Assembly: GCA_036741775.1 (NCBI GenBank)
Contig: DAINRQ010000032.1
Span: 1-64,000, forward strand
DNA length: 64,000 nucleotides
Direction: 5' to 3'
Source: JAJKIV01 sp036741775
GTDB taxonomy: Bacteria; Gemmatimonadota; Gemmatimonadetes; Gemmatimonadales; Gemmatimonadaceae
In this document: positions 16,590-26,573 of the stretch, piece by piece
Layout: the number at the start of each line of letters is the position of its first letter
How positions within the stretch are numbered: position 1 is the first letter of the stretch
Translations under genes and position numbers: made by a program
The notes under the pieces: generated by a model
What the model was told of the DNA's origin: nothing
The model's database searches: none
The model's input: the letters and a program-made list of their open reading frames with translations, nothing else

Positions 16590-18287
16590 GTGCGATCACG
16601 CTCAGACCAACCCTGGATATCCTCGTGCGCGGCGTGGTCATTCGCCGCGCTCGTCGCGATTGCGTCCGTTGCGATTGGCGCCAACGACGCCCACGCTCAG
16701 CGCGCGCTCGGCGTTGGCGAGGACGCGACCGTCCTGGCGCGAGGCGCCGTCCGTGTGTCCGCCCAGGCGACGTGGAGCAGCTATAACGAGCTGTACGGAC
16801 CTGGCGGCCAGCTCGAGTCGCTCGGAGCACCGCTCTCGCCCGACTCGCTCGGCGTGCAGCAGCTAGCGATCCTGCGGCCGCTGGAAACCTCGCTACGGGA
16901 GCTCGCGCAACAGCCGAACGCGAACGTGACGCTCGGCCCGGTCAGGAGCGACTTCAGGGCACGCGTTGCGCGCAGCGCGTTCGTCATCGACCTGGGGCTC
17001 ACGTCCCGGCTGCAGCTCACGGGGCGCCTGCCCTACGAGCACACAATCTCGGAGATCGTGTTCGACGTGAACCCGCGCGGGTACGCGGCACATCCGGCGA
17101 ACGTGGGGCCGAATCCGGCGCTGGCCGGCGTGAACCCGGCGGTCACACAAAACCAGCGGGTTGTGGACTCCCTCCTGCAGGCCGCGAACAATCTCTCGGG
17201 ACGCCTCGATGCGTGCACGACGAACCCGGGTGATCCCGTGTGTGCCGACCGCTCTCGCGTCGAGGCGCTGGTGCAGGACGCTCGCGCGTTCGCGCGCGGA
17301 TTGGCGGAAACGTACGGGGTGGGTGCCGACACCGCACGCGGTTCACTGTTCGTGCCGATGGTGGGGAGCACATTGCAGTCCGCGATCGCGAGCCGAGTCG
17401 CGTCGATCAACGCGTCGTTCAAGACCTACATCCCCGCGCTCTCCGTGTGGGACGCGCCATTCCCTGCACAGGTCCCAATCACGTCGGCGCAGACGCAGGA
17501 GTTGCTCGGCGAGGCGCTAGGCACGGCACCCGTCGCGGTCGTCGAGCGGAGCCACATCGGTGACGTGGAATTCGGGGCGAAGCTCCTCCTCATCGACACG
17601 TATGGTTCCATGCGGCAAGCGAGAGCGAGCGCGGGTCGCGGGCTTCGTTTCGCGGTGGGTGGCCTCCTGCGCCTCGGTACGGCACAGGTCGATCGGCCCG
17701 ACGACCTCGCGGACATCGGCACCGGCGACGGACAGACGGACATCGAAGTGAGTGGGATTGCCGACGTGGTGCTCACGCGCCGGTTCTGGGCGTCGGCGGT
17801 TGCGCGCTACGGCCGCCAGCTCGAGGACGAGAAGGTTCTGCGGATCCCCGATGTGCCACGGAACCCGTTCCTCGCCGCGTTCCGCGAGCAGGAGGTCGGG
17901 CGCGACCTCGGCGACTACGTCGAGCTCGAGGCGACCCCGCGACTCGTGTACAACGATTACCTCTCGATCTCCGCGCAGTGGACGTATCGTCGCAAGGCGG
18001 AGGACACGTACACGGGCACGTTCACGGTCGAAGCCCCCGACGGCGAGCCGGTGACGCTCGATGCTCGCGTGTTAGGCGTCGGGACCGAACAGACCGAGCA
18101 GCGGGTCGGCGGGGGGCTCTCGTTCTCGACCCTCCGCGCGTTCGATCGAGGGCGCGCGCGGTTGCCGATCGAGGTGCACTTCCTCCACACGCAGGTCGTG
18201 AGCGGGTCAGGGTACGCACCAAAGCGGTTCGCGTCGCAGTTGCAGGTTCGCTATTACACCAGGGTATTCGGGGCTTCGTTGCGGTAG
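16590..18287 (+). CDS. predicted outer-membrane beta-barrel protein
   Basis: 565 residues from GTG 16590. A signal peptide has Arg residues, a hydrophobic core AAWSFAALVAIASVAIGA and a likely cleavage after AHA (residue ~36). The mature part alternates short aromatic/aliphatic strands (RARVARSAFVIDLGLTSRLQ, VELEATPRLVYNDYLSISAQ, LQVRYYTRVFGASLR) and ends in an amphipathic strand, as barrel proteins do. A ~150-residue helical/Ala-rich segment in the middle (VVDSLLQAANNLSGRL to GVGADTARGSL) may be an internal or periplasmic insertion. No family recognised; substrate unknown. Divergent from the glycosidase-like gene. Confidence 0.65.
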   Translation: MRSRSDQPWISSCAAWSFAALVAIASVAIGANDAHAQRALGVGEDATVLARGAVRVSAQATWSSYNELYGPGGQLESLGAPLSPDSLGVQQLAILRPLETSLRELAQQPNANVTLGPVRSDFRARVARSAFVIDLGLTSRLQLTGRLPYEHTISEIVFDVNPRGYAAHPANVGPNPALAGVNPAVTQNQRVVDSLLQAANNLSGRLDACTTNPGDPVCADRSRVEALVQDARAFARGLAETYGVGADTARGSLFVPMVGSTLQSAIASRVASINASFKTYIPALSVWDAPFPAQVPITSAQTQELLGEALGTAPVAVVERSHIGDVEFGAKLLLIDTYGSMRQARASAGRGLRFAVGGLLRLGTAQVDRPDDLADIGTGDGQTDIEVSGIADVVLTRRFWASAVARYGRQLEDEKVLRIPDVPRNPFLAAFREQEVGRDLGDYVELEATPRLVYNDYLSISAQWTYRRKAEDTYTGTFTVEAPDGEPVTLDARVLGVGTEQTEQRVGGGLSFSTLRAFDRGRARLPIEVHFLHTQVVSGSGYAPKRFASQLQVRYYTRVFGASLR

Positions 18288-18635
18288 GATGGTGCGTTAG
18301 GACTCTGACGGCCTTATGCGAAGTGCGAAGTGCGAAGTCGCGGGGACGCCCCGTCCCTGACGTCGTTCCCTATCCTCGCCCCGACTCCGACGCCCGACAA
18401 CGATCCGGCCGGTTCCGGCTCATCCGCGCCGTCATAGTTCCGACCGGGCCGCCACGCCGGACCGGACTCGCGCGGGCTGGTTTCCGCGGCCCTTTCCGCG
18501 TCCGCCGTTGCCGCGGCCTCTGCGTTCTGCCCGATGGCGGGAAGAAGTAATGCCATCGAGTGGACGCTGCGAACGGCTCGCGGGCCCAGGGTGCGATGTG
18601 GCCGCCCGGGTCGTGAAGTATCGAGCTTGGAGAAC
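18288..18635. other. 348-bp intergenic region, no convincing gene
   Basis: Between the convergent ends of the barrel gene and recN. Contains a CGTTAGGA variant just after the stop, a heptamer array at 18317-18337 and a GGGACG-CCC-CGTCCC hairpin (near 18343-18357) without a T-run. An 80-codon minus frame (18314-18556) shows no motif or SD and is not called. Confidence 0.5.
18317..18337. repeat. heptamer array, 3 x TGCGAAG
   Basis: Three perfect tandem units, followed by a fourth partial TCGCG. One of several 7-bp-period arrays at gene boundaries in this window. Confidence 0.85.
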
Positions 18636-20342
18636 CTAACGTTTCCGCGAGCGACGCGCGGGACGTGATGGTTCGGGCACGGCGGCTGTCTCGAGGAGCT
18701 CGCGCGCGTGGGCCTGACTCACATCGCTCTCGGGGTCGCCGCCGAGCATGCGCGCGATTTCGAGCACGCGCTCGTCGCCGTCCAGCACGCGGGTATCGGC
18801 GGTCGTGACGCCCGCGCGGGCACCCTTGGTGACGAGGATATGGTGGTGCGCCCGGGCGGCGATCTGCGGCAGGTGCGATATGGCGAACACCTGATGGTGC
18901 GCGGCCACGCGTCGCATCGTCTCCCCGACCTGCAGGCCCACGCGACCACCGATCCCGGCGTCGACCTCATCGAACACGAGTGTCGGGACGTGATCGAGTC
19001 GCGCGAGAATCGTTTTCAGGGCCAACATCACGCGGGACAGCTCGCCGCCTGACGCGACCCGCGCGAGCGCGCGCGCGTCGTGCCCGACGTTGAGCGCGAC
19101 TCGAAACTCGATGTCCTCCGCACCCGCGGCGCCCACGTCTGCCCGTGGGAGCAGGGCCGCAGTGAAGCGCCCATCGGGGATCCCGAGATCGGGGAGCACC
19201 TGGTCCACTGCACGTGCGAGCCGATCCGCTGCGGCGGTCCGCAGCCCGGTGAGCGTCGCCGCCACCTCGGCGACGCGGTCGGACGCCGCTTTCTCGCGCT
19301 CGTGGAGCTGGCGGATGTCGAACGCCGCTGAATCGACCAGGTCGAGCTCCGCGCGCGCCCGGTGCGCTGTCTCGAGCACATCCGCGAGCGCCGGCCCGTA
19401 CTTCTTCGTTAGGCGGAAGATGAGGTCTCGGCGGCGCTCGACTTCGGCAAGCCGTTCGGGGTCGAGCTCGACCCCTGCCTCATACGCCACGAGCTCGCGC
19501 GACAGCTCCTCGAGACCGTAGAACGCGGCATCGAACGTCTCCTGGAGGCGAGACAGCGACGGGTCGATGCGCTGAATGCTCGCGAGTGCGCGCTGCACGG
19601 CCGCGAGCCGCTGCAGCACGGCATCTTCATCGCCCTCGAGCGCGTTCGTCATCCCCTGCGCGAGGGATCGCAACTCCTCGGCGTGCTCGAGTCGGCGAGC
19701 TTCCTCGTCGAGGCGCTCATCCTCGCCGGCGACGATGCGCGCGCTATCGATTTCCTGAACGACGTGCCGCAGGTAGTCCGCTCGACGCTCGGCGTCGGCG
19801 CGGCGGGACTCGAGCGTTTGAATCTCCTTTCGCACTGCGGCGAGCGCCTCGTAGGCGGACCGCATCTGCGCCGCATGATCGGTCGCGCCGCCGAACGCGT
19901 CGAGAATCGACCGCTGCGCGTCGGCATCGAGGAGCGTCTGCGCCTCGTGCTGGCCGTGCAGATTGACGAGGAGACGGCCGATCTCGGCGAGAACGCCGGC
20001 GGTCACGGTGGTCCCGTTCACCCACGCGCGTGCGCGACCGCTCGCCGAGATCTCGCGGCGGAGCACGACTGTGCCATCGTCGACGTCGATTCCACGTTCG
20101 TCGAGGACGGCGCCGATGGCCCGGTGTGCCGCGACGTCGAAGACGCCCTCGACCACCGCACGGTCGGCCCCTGTTCGGATCAGGTCACCGCTTGCGCGTT
20201 CGCCAAGCAACAGGCCGAGCGCGCCGACGATGATGGACTTCCCCGCTCCCGTCTCGCCCGAGAGAACGTTGAACCCGGGCGCGAGCGGAAGCGTCAGCGA
20301 TTCGATGATCGCGAAATTCTTGATGCGCAGCTCGGTGAGCAT
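18636..20342 (-). CDS. recN: DNA repair protein RecN
   Basis: SMC-like ATPase acting early at double-strand breaks. 568 residues, normal length. Walker A GETGAGKS at residues 29-36; ABC signature region VASGGELSRVMLAL; Walker B LVFDEVDAGIGGRVG; between them a long coiled coil (about 150-340). The ATG start shares one base with the nadK stop (TGATG), so it is coupled to nadK. The stop TAG is inside a CGTTAGG motif. The C-terminus RPARRSRKR is basic. Confidence 0.95.
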   Translation of the reverse strand: MLTELRIKNFAIIESLTLPLAPGFNVLSGETGAGKSIIVGALGLLLGERASGDLIRTGADRAVVEGVFDVAAHRAIGAVLDERGIDVDDGTVVLRREISASGRARAWVNGTTVTAGVLAEIGRLLVNLHGQHEAQTLLDADAQRSILDAFGGATDHAAQMRSAYEALAAVRKEIQTLESRRADAERRADYLRHVVQEIDSARIVAGEDERLDEEARRLEHAEELRSLAQGMTNALEGDEDAVLQRLAAVQRALASIQRIDPSLSRLQETFDAAFYGLEELSRELVAYEAGVELDPERLAEVERRRDLIFRLTKKYGPALADVLETAHRARAELDLVDSAAFDIRQLHEREKAASDRVAEVAATLTGLRTAAADRLARAVDQVLPDLGIPDGRFTAALLPRADVGAAGAEDIEFRVALNVGHDARALARVASGGELSRVMLALKTILARLDHVPTLVFDEVDAGIGGRVGLQVGETMRRVAAHHQVFAISHLPQIAARAHHHILVTKGARAGVTTADTRVLDGDERVLEIARMLGGDPESDVSQAHARELLETAAVPEPSRPARRSRKR

Positions 20343-21211
20343 CAGCCATTCCCGTCCCGGTCAACCAGCCCGCCCCAGCCGAGTTTGCGCGTGAGCACCG
20401 AGAAGAAGGACGAGCCCGGGAAGCGCACGATCAGGGCGTAGCGATCGGCCCGCCTGACGAGTAGCGTTTCGCCGACGGCGAACGTGGTCCCCACCTGTCC
20501 GTCCACGGTCACGAGCAGCTCCTCGGGTCCATCGTCGGCCTGCACGCGAAGCTCGACGTCCGCCGCGAGGACGAGCGGTCGAATCGCAAGCGTGTGCGCG
20601 GAGATGGGCGTGAGGACGATGGACTCCAGCGTCGGCATCACGACCGGGCCGCCTGCCGACAGGCTGTATGCGGTCGAGCCCGTGGGCGTCGAGAAGACGA
20701 TGCCGTCGGCCGCGTAGGTGCCGACTGGATCGCCGTCCGCCGACACGCTCAGATGGAGCACGCGCGCAAAGCCGCCCTTGTGCAGCACGACGTCGTTCAA
20801 CGCGAACCATCGCTTTCGCACGCCGCCGACTCCATCGAGCGCGCGAGCCTCGAGCTGCATGCGCCGCTCGGCGAGGTAGTCGCCGGCCGCCAAACGCCTG
20901 AGGGCGAGCTCGGTCTCGTCACGCCCACAACTCGTGAGGAAGCCGAGCCGGCCGAGGTTGATACCGAGAATCGGCACGGGGCGTCCGGCCAGGAGCCGTG
21001 CGCCGCGAAGCAGCGTGCCGTCGCCGCCGAGCGTCAGTAGTGCGTCGATCTCCGTCTTCGCCTCGAGACGCCCGCACCCCGGCGCGACGTCCATGAGATC
21101 CGGCTCGAAGATGGGCTCGAGCTCGAGCTCGGGCGCGAGTCGAAAGACGCTGCGGACGATGTCGGCGAGGCCGTCGTACCCCTTGTGGCCAACGACTCCG
21201 AGGCGAATCAC
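20342..21211 (-). CDS. nadK: NAD kinase
   Basis: Makes NADP from NAD and ATP or polyphosphate. 289 residues. The GGDGTLL motif is in ALLTLGGDGTLLRGARLLAG, followed by INLGRLGFLT, FALNDVVLHKG and the Gly-rich FSTPTGSTAYSLSAGGPVV that characterise the family. The GTG start at 21211 (VIRLGVVGHKG) overlaps the dxs stop as GTGA; the extra N-terminal sequence of the longer frame lies inside dxs and is discounted. Confidence 0.95.
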   Translation of the reverse strand: MIRLGVVGHKGYDGLADIVRSVFRLAPELELEPIFEPDLMDVAPGCGRLEAKTEIDALLTLGGDGTLLRGARLLAGRPVPILGINLGRLGFLTSCGRDETELALRRLAAGDYLAERRMQLEARALDGVGGVRKRWFALNDVVLHKGGFARVLHLSVSADGDPVGTYAADGIVFSTPTGSTAYSLSAGGPVVMPTLESIVLTPISAHTLAIRPLVLAADVELRVQADDGPEELLVTVDGQVGTTFAVGETLLVRRADRYALIVRFPGSSFFSVLTRKLGWGGLVDRDGNG

Positions 21212-23133
21212 CCGGTGAGGGCCTCGCTCTCGTGCAGGGCACGGACACGCGCTGCGATCCCCGCCGCGTCCAGACCGCACGCCGCGAGTTGCCGCGCGCG
21301 CGGGGCGGCGTAGATGATCCGATCCGGGACGCCGTGAACGGCGACGCGGACCTCGGGGTCGAGGCGCTGCACGACCGACGCCATGTGCGCGCCGAAGCCA
21401 TTCACGACCGTGCCTTCCTCGACGACCAGCAATCTGCGATGCCCGGACATCACGGCCGCGAGCGTGACCTCGTCGTACGGCTTGAGGAAGCGGCAGTTCA
21501 CGACGGTGACGTCGAGCCCTTCGCCCGCGAGTGAGGTCGCCGCATCGAGCGCGGGAAGAACCATGGTCCCGACGGCGAGGATGGCGACCTCGGCGCCGCT
21601 CCGGGCCTGCCTAACGACTTCCCACGTCCCGTACGGCACGGGCTCGACGTCGGCGATCGGCGGAGGCGGGGCCGGAAGTGCCGCGCGCGGATACCGCAGC
21701 GCGACCGGGCCCGTGTCGTGAGCGAGCGCAGTGCGCAGGAGGGCGAGCAGCTCGGCCCCATCCTTCGGCGCGACGACCGTCATCCCTGGAACGGCGAGCA
21801 TGTACGCGATGTCGTAGAGGCCCATGTGGGTCTCGCCGTCCTCGCCGACGAGGCCCGCTCGATCCATGCAGAACACGACGGGCAGGTGCTGCAGCGCGAC
21901 GTCGTGAATGACGTTGTCGTAGGCACGCTGGAGGAACGTCGAGTAGATCGCGACCACCGGGCGGATGCCGCGCGTCGCGAGACCGGCGGCGAAGGTCACC
22001 GCATGCCCTTCGGCGATGCCGACGTCGAAGAACCGCGTGGGATGCGCCTTCGCGACGGCGCCGGTACCCGTCCCGCTGGGCATGGCCGCGGTGATGCACG
22101 CCACCTCGGGGTGCTCGCTCATGAGCGCGGCCAGCCCCTCGCCGAACACCCTGGTGTACTGCGGGTTCCCCGTAGCTGCCGCCACCTGATTCCCCGTCGC
22201 GGGGTCATGCCCCGGCGGCAGCGCGTGCCACTTCTCGGCAGCGCCGGCGCCGCGCTCGCCGGCCGGGAAGCCCTTCCCTTTCTGCGTGACGACATGCACG
22301 AGGCGCGGACCCGTGAGGCCGCGCACCGCGCCTAACGTATCGAGCAGCGCGTCGAGATCGTGGCCGTCGATGGGCCCGAAATACCGGAAGCCGAGCTCCT
22401 CGAAGAGCACCCCGGGCGTGAGAAACGCCTTCACGCTCTCTTCCCACTTCCGCACGATGGCGCCGGCGCTGGCGAGGACGCTCGGGCCGTGATCACTGAG
22501 ATGGTCCGCGACCTCACCGATCTTCGACCGAAGCCGGTTGTAGAGCGGGTTCCGCTGGACGGAGTTCAAATACTTCGAGATCGCGCCGACGTTCGGCGCG
22601 ATCGACATCTCGTTGTCGTTGAGTACGACGATGATGTCGCGGTCGGATGCACCCGCGTTGTTCAGCCCTTCGTACGCGAGACCGCAGGTCAGGGCGCCGT
22701 CGCCGAGGACCGCGACCACCTTGAAGGTCTCGTCGTTGAGGTCGCGCCCGACCGCGACGCCCAGCGCCGCGGAAATCGCCGTGGCGGCATGACCCGCGCC
22801 GAACACGTCGTACTCGCTCTCGGCGCGCTTCAGAAACCCCGACAGGCCGTTCTCCTGGCGCAGCGTCTCGAGGCGATCGTTGCGTCCCGTGAGAATCTTG
22901 TGTGGGTAGCCCTGGTGCCCCACGTCCCAGACGAGCTGATCGCGCGGGGTGTCGAAGATATAGTGGAGCGCGATGGTCAACTCCACGACGCCCAGCCCGG
23001 CGCCGATATGCCCGCCCGTTCGCGAGCAGACGTCGATGAGACGAGCCCGCATCTCGCCCGCGAGAGCGGCGAGCTCGTCGCGCGTGAGCTTCTTGAGGTC
23101 CGACGTCGAGTGGATCCGGTCCAGGAGAATCAT
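21208..23133 (-). CDS. dxs: 1-deoxy-D-xylulose-5-phosphate synthase
   Basis: Thiamine-diphosphate enzyme making DXP from pyruvate and glyceraldehyde-3-phosphate, the first step of the MEP isoprenoid pathway. 641 residues. Visible: WDVGHQGYPHKILTGR, the TPP-binding AVLGDGALTCGLAYEGLNNA to LNDNEM stretch, IDGHDL, and the transketolase-type FDVGIAEGHAVTFAAGLA. It follows ispA with 54 bp between, so isoprenoid precursor supply and chain elongation are co-regulated. Confidence 0.96.
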   Translation of the reverse strand: MILLDRIHSTSDLKKLTRDELAALAGEMRARLIDVCSRTGGHIGAGLGVVELTIALHYIFDTPRDQLVWDVGHQGYPHKILTGRNDRLETLRQENGLSGFLKRAESEYDVFGAGHAATAISAALGVAVGRDLNDETFKVVAVLGDGALTCGLAYEGLNNAGASDRDIIVVLNDNEMSIAPNVGAISKYLNSVQRNPLYNRLRSKIGEVADHLSDHGPSVLASAGAIVRKWEESVKAFLTPGVLFEELGFRYFGPIDGHDLDALLDTLGAVRGLTGPRLVHVVTQKGKGFPAGERGAGAAEKWHALPPGHDPATGNQVAAATGNPQYTRVFGEGLAALMSEHPEVACITAAMPSGTGTGAVAKAHPTRFFDVGIAEGHAVTFAAGLATRGIRPVVAIYSTFLQRAYDNVIHDVALQHLPVVFCMDRAGLVGEDGETHMGLYDIAYMLAVPGMTVVAPKDGAELLALLRTALAHDTGPVALRYPRAALPAPPPPIADVEPVPYGTWEVVRQARSGAEVAILAVGTMVLPALDAATSLAGEGLDVTVVNCRFLKPYDEVTLAAVMSGHRRLLVVEEGTVVNGFGAHMASVVQRLDPEVRVAVHGVPDRIIYAAPRARQLAACGLDAAGIAARVRALHESEALTG

Positions 23134-23187
23134 CGTGGTGTGAAAGTCGGGAACGGCGCGACGGGCACGTACGTCACGAGCGGTGCG

Positions 23188-24081
23188 TCACGAGCGGCGC
23201 GCCACAACGTACTGCGCGATCGAGTCCAGACTCGGCGTCAGCAACTCGGCGCCGCGGAGTGCCGACAACGCGTCATCCACGAGCGCGAGCGCACGGTTCC
23301 GGGCGCCGTCCGTCCCGAGTAACGCAGGGTACGTGCTCTTGCGGAGCGCGGCGTCACGACCTGCAGTCTTGCCGAGCACGTCGGTAGTCGCGGTGACGTC
23401 GAGCACGTCGTCCATGATCTGAAACGCGAGCCCAATGGCCGAGCCGTAGCCCTCCAGAGCAGAAAGCACGGCGTCATCGGCGCGCGCAGCCATACCGCCG
23501 ACGCGAGCAGCCGTCGTGATCAACGCTCCGGTCTTCGCGCGGTGGACCTGCTCCAGTGCCTCGAGAGGAAGCGCGACCCCCTCGGCCTCGAGGTCGAGCA
23601 GTTGCCCACCGATCATTCCCCCCGCTCCGGCGGCTCGCATCAGTTCACGAACAATGTTCGCCGCTGCGGCCGGCGGCAACCCGACCCGGAGCCCGCCGCG
23701 GAACGCGCCACGGGCAGCGAGCGGCACCATGGCCAGACCGGCCGCAGCCGCCACACGAACGCCGAACGCGCGATGAACGGTCGGACGGCCACGGCGCATG
23801 TCGTCATCATCCATACACGGCAGGTCGTCGTGCACGAGTGAATAGGCGTGCACCACCTCGACGGCGGCCGCGAGCACGCGACAGTCGCTCGTGCCACCAG
23901 CCGCCTGATACGTTGCCGCCACGAGCATCGCGCGAAGACGCTTCCCCTCGCCGAGCAGGCTGTACCGGATGGCATCCGCGACACGCGGCTCAATGGGTCC
24001 GAGGTCACCGCAGAACCCGGCGAGCGTCTCGTCTATCGTGCGCCGGTCGACCGGAGAGCTCAATCCGATCGCGTCAGACAC
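23188..24081 (-). CDS. ispA: polyprenyl (farnesyl/geranylgeranyl) diphosphate synthase
   Basis: Short-chain trans-prenyltransferase. 297 residues. First Asp-rich motif HDDLPCMDDDDMRRGRPTVH, second QIMDDVLDVTAT. Neighbours xseA, xseB and dxs make IspA (FPP synthase) the likely identity, but product length cannot be read from sequence here. The GTG start at 24081 overlaps the end of xseB by 8 bp. The insertion of several residues in the first Asp motif is as in bacterial IspA. Confidence 0.88.
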   Translation of the reverse strand: MSDAIGLSSPVDRRTIDETLAGFCGDLGPIEPRVADAIRYSLLGEGKRLRAMLVAATYQAAGGTSDCRVLAAAVEVVHAYSLVHDDLPCMDDDDMRRGRPTVHRAFGVRVAAAAGLAMVPLAARGAFRGGLRVGLPPAAAANIVRELMRAAGAGGMIGGQLLDLEAEGVALPLEALEQVHRAKTGALITTAARVGGMAARADDAVLSALEGYGSAIGLAFQIMDDVLDVTATTDVLGKTAGRDAALRKSTYPALLGTDGARNRALALVDDALSALRGAELLTPSLDSIAQYVVARRS

Positions 24082-24286
24082 GCAGATCGACGACCTTGAA
24101 AACGCCGTCGGCCGCCTCCCGAAGTTGCTTGAGTCGGGACTCCGCCTTCGCGAGCGACGCGGACGCCGCCCGCAGCTCGGCGATTCCCTCTTCGAAGAGC
24201 GCCAGCGCCGCGTCGAGCTCCATCTCCTCGCTCTCGAGGCGCGCGGCGATCTCCTCGAGCCGCTCCATGCTCTTCTCGAAACTCAT
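24074..24286 (-). CDS. xseB: exodeoxyribonuclease VII small subunit
   Basis: 70 residues, all helical (MSFEKSMERLEEIAARLESE, then LDAALALFEEGIAELRAA), the normal XseB pattern. Regulates or assembles with XseA. ATG overlaps the xseA stop (ATGA). Confidence 0.93.
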   Translation of the reverse strand: MSFEKSMERLEEIAARLESEEMELDAALALFEEGIAELRAASASLAKAESRLKQLREAADGVFKVVDLRV

Positions 24287-25647
24287 GTGTCGTGCTCGGC
24301 GGACACCCGTGCAGTTGCGCCGAACGATCGCGGCGCCGTCTCGTCGACACGCGCACCGGCGACGCCATCGCGGAACACGATCTCGACCGCGTCCCCCGCA
24401 TGAAGCGACGTCACGGAACGAATGGTACGGCCGGCCGCATCGCGTGCAATCGTGTAGCCGCGCTCCAGGGTCGCGAGCGGGCTCAGCGCGTGGAGGCGCG
24501 CACCGGCCGCGTGCAGCGCAACGCGCGGGCCTTCAATGCGCCTAACGGCGGAATGACTGAGACGTGCCGCCACCCGATCGGCCGACTCCCTCGCGCGTGC
24601 GACGCGCTCCTCGGCGAGCTCGGCGAAGGTGGTGGCGACCGCACGCACGCGATCGCGAAGCTCCGCCTGTACCGGCACCGCCGCTTCGGCCGCCGCGGAC
24701 GGCGTCGCGGCCCGGACGTCGGCGACGAGATCGCAGATCGAGACGTCAATCTCGTGGCCGACGGCGGAGATCGTGGGAATGGGGCACGCCGCGACCGCCC
24801 GCGCAACACGTTCATCGTTGAACGCTCGCAGGTCTTCACGCGGCCCACCGCCGCGCCCAATGATCACGACGTCGGCCGCTCCCCAGCGCGCAACCTGATC
24901 GAGCGCGTAGCAGAGCGATTCCGGCGCGGAATCGCCCTGCACCGCCGCGGGCACGAGGACGATCTCGACTGACGGACATCGCCGATGCACGACCGCATGG
25001 ATGTCGTGCAGCGCAGCGCCGTCGCGACTCGTGACGACAGCAATGCGTCTCGGGAAGCGCGGGATCGCTCGCTTCCGCTCGGGATCGAGCAGCCCGTCGG
25101 CGGCGAGCCGCGCGCGTGTCAGCTCGAGGGCCTTTCGCCACAGGCCGTCGCCCTCGGCTTCCATGCGCGTGACCGAGAACTGCATCTCACCGCGCCCCGC
25201 ATAGACGGTGAGCTGCCCGAACGCGACCACCTGCATGCCGTCATCGGGAGGCGCCGGGATTCGACGGCGCTCGCGTGACCACACCACGCACCGCAACTGT
25301 GCCTCGTCGTCACGCAGGCAGAAGTACCAGTGCCCGTTGCGGTGCGCCTTGAAGTCCGAGACCTCACCGCGGATCCACAGCGGCGTGAAGGCGCCCTCGA
25401 GCACGGCTTGCGCCGTGCGCGTGAGTGCCATGACGGAAACCGCAGCGGCTTGTGTCGCGCCCGGTATCTCGCCTTGCACGAAGTATGAATCCGTGGTGGG
25501 CTCGCGTCGCGGCTCTGCCGGCTCGGCCCGCCGGCTGTCACGTGGCCGCTCGTGCAGCCGATCGCGCCCTCGCGACGGGACCGGCTCCGTCTCGAACAGC
25601 TCCAGCTCGCCGAGCGACGGCGCATCGCCGCGACGGCGCTGCTTCAC
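24283..25647 (-). CDS. xseA: exodeoxyribonuclease VII large subunit
   Basis: Metal-dependent single-strand exonuclease subunit. 454 residues. OB-fold domain (about 70-165: LWIRGEVSDFKAHRNGHWYF), then the catalytic region with RRIAVVTSRDGAALHDIHAV, DVVIIGRGGGPREDLRAFND and PTISAVGHEIDVSICDLVAD. The first ~60 residues (Arg/Glu-rich, ending YFVQGEIPG) are an extra disordered leader. The GTG start at 25647 overlaps the folD stop (GTGA). Confidence 0.94.
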   Translation of the reverse strand: MKQRRRGDAPSLGELELFETEPVPSRGRDRLHERPRDSRRAEPAEPRREPTTDSYFVQGEIPGATQAAAVSVMALTRTAQAVLEGAFTPLWIRGEVSDFKAHRNGHWYFCLRDDEAQLRCVVWSRERRRIPAPPDDGMQVVAFGQLTVYAGRGEMQFSVTRMEAEGDGLWRKALELTRARLAADGLLDPERKRAIPRFPRRIAVVTSRDGAALHDIHAVVHRRCPSVEIVLVPAAVQGDSAPESLCYALDQVARWGAADVVIIGRGGGPREDLRAFNDERVARAVAACPIPTISAVGHEIDVSICDLVADVRAATPSAAAEAAVPVQAELRDRVRAVATTFAELAEERVARARESADRVAARLSHSAVRRIEGPRVALHAAGARLHALSPLATLERGYTIARDAAGRTIRSVTSLHAGDAVEIVFRDGVAGARVDETAPRSFGATARVSAEHDT

Positions 25648-26573
25648 AGTCCGGCGATCTGGGTCGCCGCGCGTACCGTGTTCTTCATGAGCATGGCAAT
25701 GGTCATCGGTCCCACGCCGCCGGGGACGGGTGTGATGAATGACGCCACCTTGCGCGCCGACGCGAAGTGCACGTCACCCACGAGACGGTACCCCTTCGCC
25801 ACGGTCGCGTCGTTCACGCGATTGATCCCGACATCGATGACCACAGCGCCTCGCTTGAGCATGTCGCCCGTAATCATCTCGGGGCGGCCAATTGCGGCAA
25901 TCACGATGTCGGCGCGCCGCGTGTGCGAAGCCAAATCTGCAGTCCGGCTGTGACACACCGTCACCGTTGCATTGCCGCCTGGTGCATCCTGCATCAGGAG
26001 CGCCGCCATCGGCTTGCCGACGATGTTGCTGCGCCCCACGACGACCGCATCCTTGCCGCGGGTATCCACCCCGCTCTGCACGAGCAGTTCCACTGCGCCG
26101 GCGGGCGTGCACGGGACGAAGCCGTCGCGCTCCCCGATCAGGAGCTTGCCGACGTTCACGGGATGGAACCCATCGACGTCCTTCTCGGGGCGGATCCGTC
26201 GGATGACCTTGTCGGCCGACAGGTGACGCGGGAGCGGCATCTGGACGAGGATGCCGTGCACGCGCGAGTCCTCGTTGAGCGCATCGACCTGCTCGAGCAG
26301 CGCGGCCTCGCTCGTGTCGGCGCTCATGCGAATGGTCTCGCCGCGCATGCCGGCCTCCTCGCATGCCTTCCCCTTGGAGCGAACGTAGACCGCGCTCGCC
26401 GGGTCGTCGCCGACAAGAACGACCGACAGGCCGGGGACGACGCCCTTCTCCTTCAGTCGGGCGACCTCGCGCGCCACCTCGTCGCGAACGCGCCGGCCGA
26501 TCGCGACGCCGTCGATGAGCGCGGCCGCGCTTTCCGTCGTTCCCGCGCCCGCGATTTCCGTTTCAGCGTGCAA
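25644..26573 (-). CDS. folD: bifunctional methylenetetrahydrofolate dehydrogenase/cyclohydrolase
   Basis: NADP-dependent interconversion of one-carbon folates. 309 residues. Conserved SAVYVRSKGKACEEAGM (catalytic Lys in the YxxxK motif), QMPLPRHL, KDVDGFHPVNVGKL and VVGRSNIVGKPMAALLM. The N-terminal ~20 residues (HAETEIAGAGTTESAA) are non-conserved. The start overlaps the end of rny by 11 bp. Confidence 0.95.
   Translation of the reverse strand: MHAETEIAGAGTTESAAALIDGVAIGRRVRDEVAREVARLKEKGVVPGLSVVLVGDDPASAVYVRSKGKACEEAGMRGETIRMSADTSEAALLEQVDALNEDSRVHGILVQMPLPRHLSADKVIRRIRPEKDVDGFHPVNVGKLLIGERDGFVPCTPAGAVELLVQSGVDTRGKDAVVVGRSNIVGKPMAALLMQDAPGGNATVTVCHSRTADLASHTRRADIVIAAIGRPEMITGDMLKRGAVVIDVGINRVNDATVAKGYRLVGDVHFASARKVASFITPVPGGVGPMTIAMLMKNTVRAATQIAGL

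Noticed and set aside
18314..18556. 80-codon minus frame after the barrel gene
   Set aside because: No SD, no motif, and part of it is the heptamer array.
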